DNA from: JALZKA01 sp963717635
GTDB taxonomy: Bacteria; Actinomycetota; Thermoleophilia; Solirubrobacterales; 70-9
DNA length: 64,000 nucleotides
Direction of reading: 5' to 3'
NCBI GenBank assembly: GCA_963717635.1
Contig: OY970347.1
Location: 1,364,001-1,428,000 of the forward strand
The position numbers and the translations under genes are program-made. Under the pieces are notes generated by a model, which ran no database searches, was not told the DNA's origin, and was given only the letters and a program-made list of their open reading frames with translations. Shown piece by piece: positions 6,633-16,253 of the stretch (position 1 is the first letter of the stretch; each line of letters opens with the position of its first letter).

Positions 6633-9518
6633 ATGGGCAGTCGCCGCCGCAACCTGATCGTCCTCGGCCTCGTGCTGGCGCTGATCGCCCTCTCGGTCTG
6701 GGCGAGCGTGTCGAAGCCGACCCGTCAGGGCCTCGACCTTCAGGGCGGCACCGAGCTGGTCTACCAGGCGCGCCCAACGCCGGCGAACCCGACGATCGAG
6801 GCCGACGACATGGAGCGGGCGATCGACATCATCCGCGAGCGCGTCGACACGCTCGGCGTTGCCGAGCCGGAGATCTCCCGGATCGGCACGGACCAGCTCT
6901 CGATCGGCCTGCCCAACGTCCAAAACGCGCAGGACGCGATCGACCAGGTCGGCGAGACGTCGCAGCTCGCGTTCTACGACTTCGAGCCCAACGTGATCTC
7001 GTCCAACCCGGAGCTCGGGGGCGGTGAGGCGCGGCCGTTCAACCGCCTCCACGACGCGGTCAAGGCCGCTCAGGAGGAGGAGCCCGAGTGCTTCGAGAAG
7101 GAGGGCGAGCCCCTCTGCACGCACGAGGGGCAGTTCTACCTGTTCGACGAGCAGACGCTCGAGCTGCTCTCCGGCCCGGCCGACGTGAGGAGCGACCTGT
7201 TCCTGCCCTTCGAGGGCGACCAGCAGCCCGAGGGCACGATCATCGAGGAGGTGCCGGAGGGCTACGTCGTCCTCCGCGCCGAGGCGCCGGAAGACAACCC
7301 GGATACCGACGTCAACGAGTCCGAGACGGCGCCGCGCGGGTGGTTTTTGATGCGCGACCGTCCCGAGTTGCTGGGCGACGACATCCGCAACCCGGAGCAG
7401 CAGTCGGATCCGACCACCAATCAGCCGAACGTCACCTTCGACTTCACCGACGACGGGCGCCAGGCGTTCCAGGAGGTCACGCGCAGGATCGCCCAGCGCG
7501 GCCAGGAACGGGCCGTCGGCCCGGTCTCGATCGAGCAGGCGTCGGAGCTCTCGGACAGCTTCGCCGTGGTGCTCGACGGCGAGATCGTCTCGCGCCCGAT
7601 CATCAACTTCGTCGAGAACCCGGACGGCATCGACGGCCGCACGGGCGCGCAGATCTCCGGCAACTTCACGATCAAGCAGGCGCAGGACCTGGCCGAGTTC
7701 CTGCGGATCGGCGCGCTGCCGGTGAAGCTCACCCTGATCAGCCAGAGCACCGTCTCGGCGACGCTGGGCCAGGAGGCGCTGGACGGCGCGATCGTCGCCG
7801 CCCTGGCCGGCCTGGCGCTGGTCCTGCTCTTCCTGCTCGCGTACTACCGGTTCCTGGGATTCGTCGCCGCGCTCGGGCTGTTCGTCTACGCCCTGTTCTA
7901 CCTGGCGCTGATCAAGCTGATCCCGATAACGCTGACTCTGCCCGGCATCGCCGGCCTGATCCTGACGATCGGTGTCGCCGCGGACTCCAACATCGTGATC
8001 TTCGAGCGCATCAAGGAGGAGGTGCGCCACGGCCGCTCGATGCTGTCGGCGATCTCCGCCGGCTACCGAAAGGGAATCGCGACGATCATCGACGCCAACG
8101 TGATCACCCTGATCACGGCCTTCATCCTGTTCGTGCTGGCGAGCGCCGGCGTCAAGGGCTTCGCGTTCACGCTCGGCATCGGCACGATCGTCTCGCTGTT
8201 CACCGCCGTCCTGTTCACCCAGGCGGTCCTGGCGGTGCTGGGCAGGGCGAAGTTCCTGCGCTCTCCCCGCTTCCTCGGCGCCCGCGAGCGCGCTACGGAG
8301 TGGAGCTTTGACTTCACCGGGATGTCCAAGTACTTCTTCTCGGCCTCGGGGCTGATCCTGGCGATCGGCGCGATCGCGTTCGCGACCCAGCAGCTCAACC
8401 TGGGAATCGACTTCGAGTCCGGCACCCGGGTCAAGGTGGCGCTGGCCGAGGAGACGACCGCCGAGGACGTGCGGACCACGCTCTCGGACGCGGGCATCGA
8501 AGGGGTCGAAAACGCCGAGGTCCAACAGGTGACCGAGGACGAGTTCGGCGCGAACGTCTTCCAGATCCAGGGCAAGATCCCCGCCGACCAGGCCCAGGAC
8601 GTCGGCCCGACGCTCGATTCCGAGTTCGGCCTGGAGGGCGGCGAGCAGGGGATTCAGACCACCTCCGTCGGGCCTACGTTCGGCGCCCAGATCGCCCGCA
8701 GCGCCGTCATCGCGCTGATCTTCTCGATGATCGTGATCTCCGGCTACGTTGCGATCAGGTTCGAGGCCAAGTACGCCGTGCCGGTGCTGATCGCCCTGAT
8801 CCACGACATCCTGATCACCGGTGGCATCTACGCGTTGACGGCCCAGGAGGTGTCGAGCGCCACGGTCGCCGCGTTCCTGACGATTCTGGGGTACTCGATG
8901 TACGACACGATCATCGTCTTCGACCGGATCCGGGAGAACGTCCCACGGATGCCGCGCGCCGCGTTCTCACAGATCGTCAACCGCTCGATGAGCGAGGTTC
9001 TGACGCGGTCGCTGATCACCGGCCTTTCGACCGTGTTCCTGGTTGGCATGCTGCTCGTCTTCGGCGATGAGACGTTGCGTGGCTTCGCCTTCGCGATGAT
9101 GGTCGGAATCGCCTCCGGTACCTATTCGTCGATCTTCATCGCCTCGCCGGTGCTCACCGAGTGGAAGGAGCGCGAGCCCGCCTACCGCGCGCGCCGCCGC
9201 AACATCACTGAGGCGATGGGCTACGTGCCCGTCTTCCCGGAGGACAACGTCGTCGCGCGGGTCGAGGGCCACTCAGACGAGCCGCACCCAGCGCCGGAGC
9301 CGGATGGCATCGGCCCGCACGACGAGATCACAGAGTCACCGGCCCCCGAACCCGCCCCCGAAGTTCCCGTCCCCGAGCCGGAGGCGCCTGAGCCCGCCGT
9401 GGCGGAGCCACCGCCGGCGCCGGCCGCCCAGCCCCAGGACGCGGCCGCGCAGGAGGCTCGTGCTGAGCGCCGGCGCCGCCAGCAGCGCAAGCGCCGGAAG
9501 CACGGGAGGAGGCGCTGA
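6633..9518 (+). CDS. secDF: Protein translocase SecDF, SecD-SecF fusion
   Basis: SecDF uses the proton gradient to help pull exported proteins through SecYEG. SecD and SecF are one 961-residue polypeptide here. The SecD half has an N-terminal membrane segment, the periplasmic P1 region (starting DLQGGTELVYQ) and five clustered membrane segments with GVAADSNIVIFERIKEE. The SecF half begins near residue 557 (WSFDFTGMSKYFF), has GIDFESGTRVKV and ends with YDTIIVFDRIRENVP. After about residue 870 comes a cytoplasmic tail rich in Pro, Glu and Ala, then a very basic end (RRRRQQRKRRKHGRRR). No ribosome-binding site is evident. The stop is shared with the next start as TGATG. Confidence 0.95.
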   Translation: MGSRRRNLIVLGLVLALIALSVWASVSKPTRQGLDLQGGTELVYQARPTPANPTIEADDMERAIDIIRERVDTLGVAEPEISRIGTDQLSIGLPNVQNAQDAIDQVGETSQLAFYDFEPNVISSNPELGGGEARPFNRLHDAVKAAQEEEPECFEKEGEPLCTHEGQFYLFDEQTLELLSGPADVRSDLFLPFEGDQQPEGTIIEEVPEGYVVLRAEAPEDNPDTDVNESETAPRGWFLMRDRPELLGDDIRNPEQQSDPTTNQPNVTFDFTDDGRQAFQEVTRRIAQRGQERAVGPVSIEQASELSDSFAVVLDGEIVSRPIINFVENPDGIDGRTGAQISGNFTIKQAQDLAEFLRIGALPVKLTLISQSTVSATLGQEALDGAIVAALAGLALVLLFLLAYYRFLGFVAALGLFVYALFYLALIKLIPITLTLPGIAGLILTIGVAADSNIVIFERIKEEVRHGRSMLSAISAGYRKGIATIIDANVITLITAFILFVLASAGVKGFAFTLGIGTIVSLFTAVLFTQAVLAVLGRAKFLRSPRFLGARERATEWSFDFTGMSKYFFSASGLILAIGAIAFATQQLNLGIDFESGTRVKVALAEETTAEDVRTTLSDAGIEGVENAEVQQVTEDEFGANVFQIQGKIPADQAQDVGPTLDSEFGLEGGEQGIQTTSVGPTFGAQIARSAVIALIFSMIVISGYVAIRFEAKYAVPVLIALIHDILITGGIYALTAQEVSSATVAAFLTILGYSMYDTIIVFDRIRENVPRMPRAAFSQIVNRSMSEVLTRSLITGLSTVFLVGMLLVFGDETLRGFAFAMMVGIASGTYSSIFIASPVLTEWKEREPAYRARRRNITEAMGYVPVFPEDNVVARVEGHSDEPHPAPEPDGIGPHDEITESPAPEPAPEVPVPEPEAPEPAVAEPPPAPAAQPQDAAAQEARAERRRRQQRKRRKHGRRR

Positions 9519-9790
9519 TGGCAGCGCTCGTCTGGTTCACCGTCGGACTCGCGATCTGGCACTTCACGGTGCTGCTTCCGGACCGCTTCTGGGGCGGGAT
9601 CGTGGGCGCGCTCCTGGGAGCGACCGCCGGGGCGATGGTGACTGGAGCAATCGCGCAGATCGCCACCTCGCAGGGGATTGGCGAGACCGATATCGCGACC
9701 GTGCTCTACGCGGTCCCCGGCACCCTGATCGGCCTCGCGATCACCTACGCGGTGGGTCTGCGCGCCGAGCGCGGCGCCGTGCAGCACTGA
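9518..9790 (+). CDS. Small membrane protein, unknown function
   Basis: A 90-residue protein with about three hydrophobic segments: AALVWFTVGLAIWHFTVLL, IVGALLGATAGAMVTGAIA and a third around VLYAVPGTLIGLAITYAVG. The glycine-rich middle segment (GxxxGxxxG-like) suggests tight helix packing. I recognise no family. Its ATG overlaps the secDF stop by one base (TGATG), so it is translated together with SecDF and may be an accessory of the translocon; that is inference from coupling only. The 130-base gap after it has CCCGTTCG (9793-9800) repeated inverted at 9864-9871 and the recJ promoter. Confidence 0.75.
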   Translation: MAALVWFTVGLAIWHFTVLLPDRFWGGIVGALLGATAGAMVTGAIAQIATSQGIGETDIATVLYAVPGTLIGLAITYAVGLRAERGAVQH

Positions 9791-9909
9791 CGCCCGTTCG
9801 GTTGACCGAGCGCTCGATCTCCCCGGACCGGGCTCGTCAGTCAAACCTCGAGCGGCCAGCCGGCGAACGGGTAGCCGCCCGCCGGGGCGATTCCGTCGGC
9901 ACCCGTCCC

Positions 9910-9915
9910 TAGTTT
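9910..9915 (+). promoter_or_regulatory. -10 box TAGTTT of recJ, leaderless spacing
   Basis: TAGTTT ends 6 bases before the GTG start of recJ. The region between is GGGTGG, with no separate ribosome-binding site at a usual distance. Confidence 0.45.
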
Positions 9916-9921
9916 GGGTGG

Positions 9922-12522
9922 GTGGGCGAATGCGAGCCAACCGGTGTCCAGGGCGAGTTCGTGCTCGACCCGTTCTCCTACCGGGAGGCCCGGACCATCG
10001 CGCACGAGCTGGATCTGGCCGAGCCGGTGGCGGTAACCCTCGTTCGGCGCGGATTCCGGACGGTCGCGGCCGTGCGCGCGTTCCTTGCGGCCGACGAGAC
10101 GCACGACCCGGCCGAGTTCGACGGGATCGAGGCGGCGGTCGCGGCGATCGGCGAGGCGATCGCCCGCCGCGAGCTGATCACGGTCCACGGCGACTACGAC
10201 GTGGACGGCGTCACCGCGACCACGATCCTGGTCTCGACCCTGCGCGAGCTGGGCGCGGATTGCGACTGGCTGATCCCCGCCAGGGTCGAGGACGGCTACG
10301 GATTGACGATGGCCACCGTCGATCGGCTCGCCGAGCGCGGGACGCGCCTGCTGATCACGGCCGATTGCGGGATCACCTCGGTCGCCGAGGTCGCGGCCGC
10401 CCGTGCTCGCGGGATCAACGCGGTCGTCACCGACCACCACCAGCCCGGGGACGTGCTTCCCGACTGTCCGATCGTGCACCCCGTGGTCTCGGCGTATCCC
10501 TGTCCCGACCTCTGCGCTGCCGGGGTGGCCCACAAGCTCGCGGCCGCTCTCACCACCGTCGAGCGGGCCGAGCGCGACCTCGACCTCGTGGCGCTCGCGA
10601 CCGTGGCTGACATGGTCCCGCTGACGGGCGAGAACCGGTCGTTGGTCAGGCGCGGCCTCGAGCACGCCCGGCGCGGCGTGCGGCCCGGGCTGCGGGCATT
10701 GATGGCCGCCGCCCAGGTCGCGCCCGAGCGGCTTGACGAGGGCGATCTGGGCTTCCGGCTCGCGCCGCGGATCAACGCCGCCGGGCGCCTGTACCGGGCC
10801 GACGCCGCGGTTGAGCTGTTCCTCACCGATGACGACGAGCGGGCGCGCCAGATCGCGGACGAGCTGAACCGGGCCAACGGGGAGCGCCGGGAGACCGAGG
10901 CGGATGTCCTGGCGGACGCCGAGCGCCGCCTGCGCGAGCTCGGCGATCAGGCTGAGACCGCCGCCGCGATCGTCCTCTGGGGGGAGGGTTGGCATCCGGG
11001 CGTGGTCGGGATCTGCGCTTCCCGGATGGCAGAGCGGCGACTGAAGCCCACCGTCCTGATCGCTTTGGACGCTGACGGCCGCGGCAAGGGATCCGGGCGG
11101 AGCGTCCCGGGGTTCGACCTGCTGGCCGGGTTGCGCGCCTGCGGCGGCGCGCTCGCAAGGTACGGCGGCCACCGCGCCGCCGCGGGCCTCGAGATCGAGG
11201 CCGATCAACTCGAGCGCTTCCGCGACGAGTTCAATCGACATGCAGGGGCGGCGATCGCCGCCGGCCCCGGGCCCGGCGGCGAGATCGTCGACGCTGTGGT
11301 CGGCGCCGAGAGCCTTTCGCACGACGTTGCTCTCCAGCTCGTCGCCCTCGGTCCGTTCGGCAAGGGCAACCCCGAGGTTCGCCTGATGGTCCCCGGCGCC
11401 CGCATCACCGACGTGCGGCCGATGGGGGAGACGGGCAGACACGCCCGCTTCGCGCTGACGGGCGGACAGGCGCGGGCCTCGGGCGTGGCATTCGGCGTCG
11501 GTCGCTCGCTGGAGGCGTGGGCGGATGGGGACGCTCTCGACGTCTCGCTGCGGCTCGAGCTGAACGAGTGGAACGGTGCGGTCGCGCCCCGCGTCGTGCT
11601 CGGCGAGGCTCACCCGCTGCCGCCCGCCGCCGGCCCGGCCGGGAGCCGCTGCCCTGATCAGGAGTACCGAGAGCGCCTCGCCGCCGGGCTCGACTCCGCA
11701 CCGGACACGGGCGATACGCCGGTTGCGCTGCGTGCCGTGCGCGAGCGGGTCGATCGGACGCGCTCGTCCGCGGTCGCCTCGGTGGCGGCGCTCGCGTCGA
11801 GCGGCGAGCCCATCCTGGCGCTCTGTGCCGACGCGCTCTGGCGCCGTGGGCTCGTCGGGAGCGCCGCCTCGCCGGCGCGCTTCGGCGGTGGTGAGGTCGC
11901 GGTGCTCGCGGCCCGCGAATCGCTGAGCGCCGGGAGGAACGATGTGCACCGGGTCGTCGAGGGAGGCCGCGGGGGTGTCGTCCTCGCCGATTGGCCCGCG
12001 CTGGCCCTGGCCCCCGAGCTGGCCGCCGAGTTCACCCACGTCGTGATGGTCGACCCCGCGCCCAATCCCCGGGCCGAGGCGGTGGCGCTTGCCGGCGCGA
12101 GAGGAGGCGGCGGGTTCGCGCACGTCCTCGGCTCACACGAGGACCCAGGCCTCTCGATCCGGGCCCTGACGCTCGCCCTCCCGGCGCGGGCCGCGCTCGC
12201 GGAGGCGTTTCGCGCGCTGCGTGACCGCGGCGCCCGCGGTTCGCTCGACGCAGCGGCGGTTCGTGCCGCACTCGAGGCGGCCGCAGGCGACGCTCGGTCT
12301 CCCGAATGGTGCGCGCGAGTGATCCGGACCCTGGCCGAGATCGGCGTCGTGCGGGTGGGCGCTAGCGGGCATGACTTCGTGCTCGAGGTCGTATCCTCGG
12401 TACGCGGCGAGCTTGAGCAGTCGCCGAGCTACGCAGCGGACCAACAGGCATACGAGGAGTGCGTGCGATTCCTGACCAGGGGCAAAGAACAGAGCTCGAG
12501 CCCGATGCCGGCAGCGGCGTAG
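9922..12522 (+). CDS. recJ: Single-stranded-DNA-specific exonuclease RecJ
   Basis: RecJ degrades single-stranded DNA 5' to 3' in recombination and base-excision repair. The 866-residue protein has the DHH phosphoesterase motifs in order: HGDYDVDG near residue 95, the Asp of LLITADCG, and DHH at residues 171-173. The DHHA1 part has YGGHRAAAGL near residue 420, followed by an OB-fold region. The last 300 residues are an Ala-rich extension whose spacing resembles the degenerate C-terminal domain of Bacillus-type RecJ; I cannot assign it a function. The GTG start is supported by the promoter box 6 bases upstream. The end overlaps the start of the RelA/SpoT gene by 64 bases as annotated. Confidence 0.94.
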   Translation: MGECEPTGVQGEFVLDPFSYREARTIAHELDLAEPVAVTLVRRGFRTVAAVRAFLAADETHDPAEFDGIEAAVAAIGEAIARRELITVHGDYDVDGVTATTILVSTLRELGADCDWLIPARVEDGYGLTMATVDRLAERGTRLLITADCGITSVAEVAAARARGINAVVTDHHQPGDVLPDCPIVHPVVSAYPCPDLCAAGVAHKLAAALTTVERAERDLDLVALATVADMVPLTGENRSLVRRGLEHARRGVRPGLRALMAAAQVAPERLDEGDLGFRLAPRINAAGRLYRADAAVELFLTDDDERARQIADELNRANGERRETEADVLADAERRLRELGDQAETAAAIVLWGEGWHPGVVGICASRMAERRLKPTVLIALDADGRGKGSGRSVPGFDLLAGLRACGGALARYGGHRAAAGLEIEADQLERFRDEFNRHAGAAIAAGPGPGGEIVDAVVGAESLSHDVALQLVALGPFGKGNPEVRLMVPGARITDVRPMGETGRHARFALTGGQARASGVAFGVGRSLEAWADGDALDVSLRLELNEWNGAVAPRVVLGEAHPLPPAAGPAGSRCPDQEYRERLAAGLDSAPDTGDTPVALRAVRERVDRTRSSAVASVAALASSGEPILALCADALWRRGLVGSAASPARFGGGEVAVLAARESLSAGRNDVHRVVEGGRGGVVLADWPALALAPELAAEFTHVVMVDPAPNPRAEAVALAGARGGGGFAHVLGSHEDPGLSIRALTLALPARAALAEAFRALRDRGARGSLDAAAVRAALEAAAGDARSPEWCARVIRTLAEIGVVRVGASGHDFVLEVVSSVRGELEQSPSYAADQQAYEECVRFLTRGKEQSSSPMPAAA

Positions 12523-14897
12523 GAGACGAGCAGCAAAACGGCGAGGTCGCGGTGGAGGGCTCGCCGCTGCCCGATGCGGGGCCGACGGGGCACACGCGGG
12601 TCGGGACCCACGAGAGCACCGCTGTCGTCGAGCTCGAGGATGACGAGTACACCAAGGGCCTGGCGGCCGACGAACGCGCGCTCCTGGGCGATCTGTTCGC
12701 GGTGGCCACGGAGCACGCGGAGGAGGCCGCCGACCGGCTCGACCGGCGCGCGGTGGAGCACGCCTTCGCGTTCTCGTGCGAGCGCCACGCGGACCAGCGA
12801 CGGCGATCGGGGGAGGACTTCATCACCCATCCGGTCGAGGTCGCCAAGATCTGCGCGGGGCTGCGGCTCGACACCGAGACCCTCTGCGCGGCGCTGCTGC
12901 ACGACACCGTCGAGGACACCTCGGCCAGCCTCGACGAGGTTCGTGAGCTGTTCGGGGACTCGATCGCAGGTCTGGTCGACGGCGTCACCAAGCTGACCGG
13001 GATCACGTTCCAGAGCCGGGACGAAAACCAGGCCGAGAACTACCGGAAGATGATGGTCGCGATGGCCTCTGACGTGCGGGTCATCCTGATCAAGCTCGCC
13101 GATCGCCTCCACAACATGCGGACGATCGGCAGCCTGGCGAAGGGCAAGCAGATCGAGAAGGCCCGGGAGACGCTCGAGATCTACGCGCCGCTTGCCCACC
13201 GGCTGGGGATCCACGCGATCAAGTGGGAACTGGAGGACCTGGCGTTCCAGCGGCTGCACCCGCGGAAGTACGAGGAGATCAAGAAGCTCGTAGCCCAGCA
13301 GCGCACCGAGCGCGAGAGCTACGTCACCGACGCCGGTGCGTTTCTGCGACGCGAACTGGCCGAGGTCGGCATCGAGGCCGAGATCTCCGGGCGCGCCAAG
13401 CACTTCTATTCGATCTACGCGAAAATGAGCAAGAAGGGCCGGGAGTTCAACGAGATCTACGACCTGACCGCGATGCGGGTGATCGTGGCCTCGGTCAAGG
13501 ACTGCTACGGCGCGATCGGGATCATCCATTCGATCTGGAAGCCGCTGCCCGGCCGCTTCAAGGATTTCGTCGCGACCCCGAAGCTGAACCTCTACCAGGC
13601 CTTGCACACGACCGTGATCGGCCCCGAGGGCCGCCCGCTCGAGATCCAGATCCGCACCCCGGACATGCACCGCGTCGCCGAGTACGGGATCGCCGGCCAC
13701 GTGATCTACAAGGAGTCCCCGTCCGGTGTGCGCGGCAAGGGCAAGGACGGTGGCGATCCGGCCAAGGAGAAGATGACCTGGCTGCGCCAGCTCCTCGACG
13801 CCGAGGGCGACCAGGAGCCGGCGGAGTTCCTCGAATCGCTGAAGGTCGACCTGTTCGAGGACGAGGTCTTTGTCTTCACTCCGAGGGGCGAGGTCAAGAA
13901 CCTCTCCGCCGGCTCGACGCCGCTGGACTTCGCCTACGCCGTCCACACCGACGTGGGCCACCGCTGTGTGGGCGCCAAGGTCAACGGCAAGATCGTCCCC
14001 CTCCACTACCAGCTGAAATCGGGCGACATCGTCGAGGTGTTGACCTCGAAGCAGGAGCGTGGCCCGTCGCGCGACTGGCTCTCGGTCGTGAAAACCACGC
14101 GGGCGCGCAACAAGATCCGCGCCTTCCTCGGGCGCGAGCGGCGCGAGGACTCAGAGCGGCGGGGCCGGGAGGAGCTCCAGGACGCGCTGCGGAAGCAGGG
14201 CCTGCCCCCGCAGCGCATCGCCGGCTCGCCGCTGCTCGCCGACGTGATCCGTGAGATGGGCTTTCGCAAGGGCGACGATTTCTACGTCGCGCTCGGCGGC
14301 GCCAAGATTTCGGCTCGCACCGTCGTCAACAAGGTCATGCAGCGCCTCAAGTCGGGCGACGCGGTCGCGGGTGACGAGACGGAGGCCCGGCTGGCGAGCG
14401 TGTTGGAGGGGCGCGACGAGCGCCAGCGCCGGACCCAGGAGGCGTCGAATTACGGGATCGTCGTGCAGGGGATCGACGACGTCATGGTCCGGCTGGCCAA
14501 ATGCTGCCGCCCGGTGCCGGGTGACCAGATCGTCGGTTACGTGTCGCTCGGCCGCGGGATCACGATCCATCGCGAGGACTGCAAGAACGTCAAGGCCCTG
14601 ATGAAGGCACCGGATCGCTTCACCGATGTGGAATGGGAGGGCGAGAACGCCGCGTCCTACCGGGTCGAGCTCGAGATCGACGCCTGGGACCGGCCGCGCC
14701 TGCTCGAGGATCTCTCCCGGACGTTTGCCGAGACGGGCGTGAACATCATCGAGGCCACCTGCTCGACCAAGCACCCGATGGTCAAGAACCGCTTCGTGGT
14801 GGAGGTCGGCGACTCCGAGCAGATCCGCCAGTGCGTCTCGCGCCTGCGGCACGTCGACTCGGTGTTCGATGCGTATCGCGTGACGCCGACCGCTTGA
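12459..14897 (+). CDS. rel: Bifunctional (p)ppGpp synthetase/hydrolase (RelA/SpoT homologue)
   Basis: This enzyme makes and degrades the alarmone (p)ppGpp in the stringent response. The 812-residue protein has an intact HD hydrolase domain (EDFITHPVEVA, LLHDTVEDT near residue 148, LADRLHNMRT), a synthetase domain (GRAKHFYSIYAKM, EIYDLTAMRVIV, HTTVIGPEGRPLEIQIRT), a TGS domain (VFTPRGEVKNL, GSTPLDFAYAVHTDVG), a zinc-finger-like region with CCRPVPGD and a C-terminal ACT domain. Both catalytic halves look functional. The start is uncertain: GTG 12459 has GAGGA directly before it but overlaps recJ by 64 bases; GTG 12552 is an alternative and the first ~60 residues are poorly conserved. Confidence 0.94.
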   Translation: MRAIPDQGQRTELEPDAGSGVGDEQQNGEVAVEGSPLPDAGPTGHTRVGTHESTAVVELEDDEYTKGLAADERALLGDLFAVATEHAEEAADRLDRRAVEHAFAFSCERHADQRRRSGEDFITHPVEVAKICAGLRLDTETLCAALLHDTVEDTSASLDEVRELFGDSIAGLVDGVTKLTGITFQSRDENQAENYRKMMVAMASDVRVILIKLADRLHNMRTIGSLAKGKQIEKARETLEIYAPLAHRLGIHAIKWELEDLAFQRLHPRKYEEIKKLVAQQRTERESYVTDAGAFLRRELAEVGIEAEISGRAKHFYSIYAKMSKKGREFNEIYDLTAMRVIVASVKDCYGAIGIIHSIWKPLPGRFKDFVATPKLNLYQALHTTVIGPEGRPLEIQIRTPDMHRVAEYGIAGHVIYKESPSGVRGKGKDGGDPAKEKMTWLRQLLDAEGDQEPAEFLESLKVDLFEDEVFVFTPRGEVKNLSAGSTPLDFAYAVHTDVGHRCVGAKVNGKIVPLHYQLKSGDIVEVLTSKQERGPSRDWLSVVKTTRARNKIRAFLGRERREDSERRGREELQDALRKQGLPPQRIAGSPLLADVIREMGFRKGDDFYVALGGAKISARTVVNKVMQRLKSGDAVAGDETEARLASVLEGRDERQRRTQEASNYGIVVQGIDDVMVRLAKCCRPVPGDQIVGYVSLGRGITIHREDCKNVKALMKAPDRFTDVEWEGENAASYRVELEIDAWDRPRLLEDLSRTFAETGVNIIEATCSTKHPMVKNRFVVEVGDSEQIRQCVSRLRHVDSVFDAYRVTPTA

Positions 14898-15757
14898 TCA
14901 GGCCGGCCGTCACCGTCGTCGTACCGTTCCGAGGCACCGAGAAGGACGTTCGCCGCCTCGCTTCGAATCTCATCGGGCTCGCGCTGCGGGAGGGCGACGA
15001 GCTCGTTGTTTCGGACAATTCGGGCCCAGACGCATCACGCTTCGTTTTCGATCCGAGCGGTGGGTCGCAAATGCAACGGGTGGTCCACGCCGCCGGCGAG
15101 CGCTCCTCGTACCACGCGCGGAATGTCGGCGCTGCCGCCGTGCGTGGCGACTGGATCCTGTTCATTGACTCGGACTGCGTACCGGATCCGGGCTTGATCG
15201 ATGCCTACTTCCACCCGCAACCGGCCGCAACTGTCGGCGCTCTTGCCGGCGCGGTCGCCACCGATCCGGGCCAGGGCGCCTTCCTGGCCCGGTACGCGAA
15301 GGACCGGAACTTCCTTGATCAGGACGTCGGCCTGCACACCGCGGGCGATGCCGCGGCGACCGCGAACCTGATGGTCCGGCGGGACGCGTTCGAGAGCGTG
15401 GGCGGGTTCGAGGAGGGAATCCGCTCGGCCGGGGATGTCGACCTCTGTCGCCGGCTGCTCGCGTCGGGCTGGGCGATCGAGCGGCGTCCGGAAGCGGCGG
15501 TCCACCATCTGCACCGTGAGTCGCTTCCGGACCTGCTCGGCTCGATAGCCCGCTATGCGGCAGGAGCGCGATGGTTGAACGAGCGGTATCCGGGAACTGC
15601 GCCGCGCTGGCCACTGGTGCACGGCCTCGCGCTCTGCGGGCGCGACATCGCACTCGACCTGGCCCGGTTTCGGTTCGAACGCGCGGCGTTTCGCGGAGTC
15701 GATGCGCTGGGGATGTTCGCGCACGTGATCGGCTACTCGCGCTCGAACGCGGCCTAG
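14894..15757 (+). CDS. Family 2 glycosyltransferase
   Basis: A 287-residue GT-A-fold glycosyltransferase. VTVVVPFRGTEKDV is the nucleotide-binding start of the fold, FIDSDCVPDPG carries the metal-binding DxD motif, and ANLMVRRDAFESVGGFEEG is the conserved acceptor-side region. The sugar and acceptor cannot be told from sequence; cell-surface glycan synthesis is likely. The C-terminus has an amphipathic or membrane-associated stretch. The TTG start overlaps the stop of the (p)ppGpp gene as TTGA. Its stop TAG lies in the palindrome CTAG that also gives the stop of the convergent NTF2-like gene. Confidence 0.85.
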   Translation: MIRPAVTVVVPFRGTEKDVRRLASNLIGLALREGDELVVSDNSGPDASRFVFDPSGGSQMQRVVHAAGERSSYHARNVGAAAVRGDWILFIDSDCVPDPGLIDAYFHPQPAATVGALAGAVATDPGQGAFLARYAKDRNFLDQDVGLHTAGDAAATANLMVRRDAFESVGGFEEGIRSAGDVDLCRRLLASGWAIERRPEAAVHHLHRESLPDLLGSIARYAAGARWLNERYPGTAPRWPLVHGLALCGRDIALDLARFRFERAAFRGVDALGMFAHVIGYSRSNAA

Positions 15758-16248
15758 GTGACTTCCTCGACCGGGACGCCGCGTTCGTGGGCCTCGGCCT
15801 CGGTGATCCCGGCATCGGCCAGCGCGACCGCTCGGTCGGAGTAGAGCTCCATCCGCCGCAACTGGCTCGACTCGAAGATGTACATCGCCGCTCCTTCCTC
15901 GGCGAAGTCGGCGCCCGTGACCGTGCGGCCCTTGCGGGTCAAGAGGACCAACACCCTGTCGCCCAGGTCTACGTAGGTCTTGGGCACGGCGATCAGCGTC
16001 TCGAAGGCCAGGCCGATGCTGCGCAGGGCAGCCATCGTGGCCGCCAGCCCGGCCCTTGACTCTCCTTCCACCGACGCGTGGCGCCAAAGCGTCTCGAACT
16101 CGGGGTGTACGAGCGGGCGAACGCGGGTTAGGAACTCGGCCTCGGCTGCGCGGTCGCTGGCGACCTCGCCCCAGTTGTTGCCTGTCGGCGGGATCAGCCG
16201 GTACGCCAGCTCGAGGTTGGTTGCGCCCTCGGCAGGGCCCGGGTCCAT
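15754..16248 (-). CDS. NTF2/SnoaL-like protein
   Basis: The 164-residue product looks like an NTF2-fold protein: an N-terminal helical part (NLELAYRLI), a segment ending in VHPEFETLWRHASVEGESRAGL typical of SnoaL-like proteins, and C-terminal strands (YVDLGDRVLVLLTRKGRTV, AAMYIFESSQLRRMELYSD). Family members are diverse and include enzymes and ligand-binding proteins, so no reaction is proposed. The start ATG 16248 lies 5 bases after the stop of the HIT gene on the same strand, so it closes the six-gene minus-strand cluster 20600-15754. The frame extends upstream but only through HIT coding sequence. Confidence 0.75.
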   Translation of the reverse strand: MDPGPAEGATNLELAYRLIPPTGNNWGEVASDRAAEAEFLTRVRPLVHPEFETLWRHASVEGESRAGLAATMAALRSIGLAFETLIAVPKTYVDLGDRVLVLLTRKGRTVTGADFAEEGAAMYIFESSQLRRMELYSDRAVALADAGITEAEAHERGVPVEEVT

Positions 16249-16253
16249 GACGC

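Noticed and set aside
6342..8804. Open frame of 820 codons on the minus strand
   Set aside because: It lies opposite secDF and its translation is rich in Arg, Asp, Gln and Leu in a pattern made by reversed GC-rich codons. It has no domain signal, whereas the plus strand encodes a complete SecDF.
9841..12123. Open frame of 760 codons on the minus strand
   Set aside because: It is antisense to recJ, with low-complexity Arg/Gly/Asp-rich sequence and no recognisable motif. RecJ motifs are complete on the other strand.
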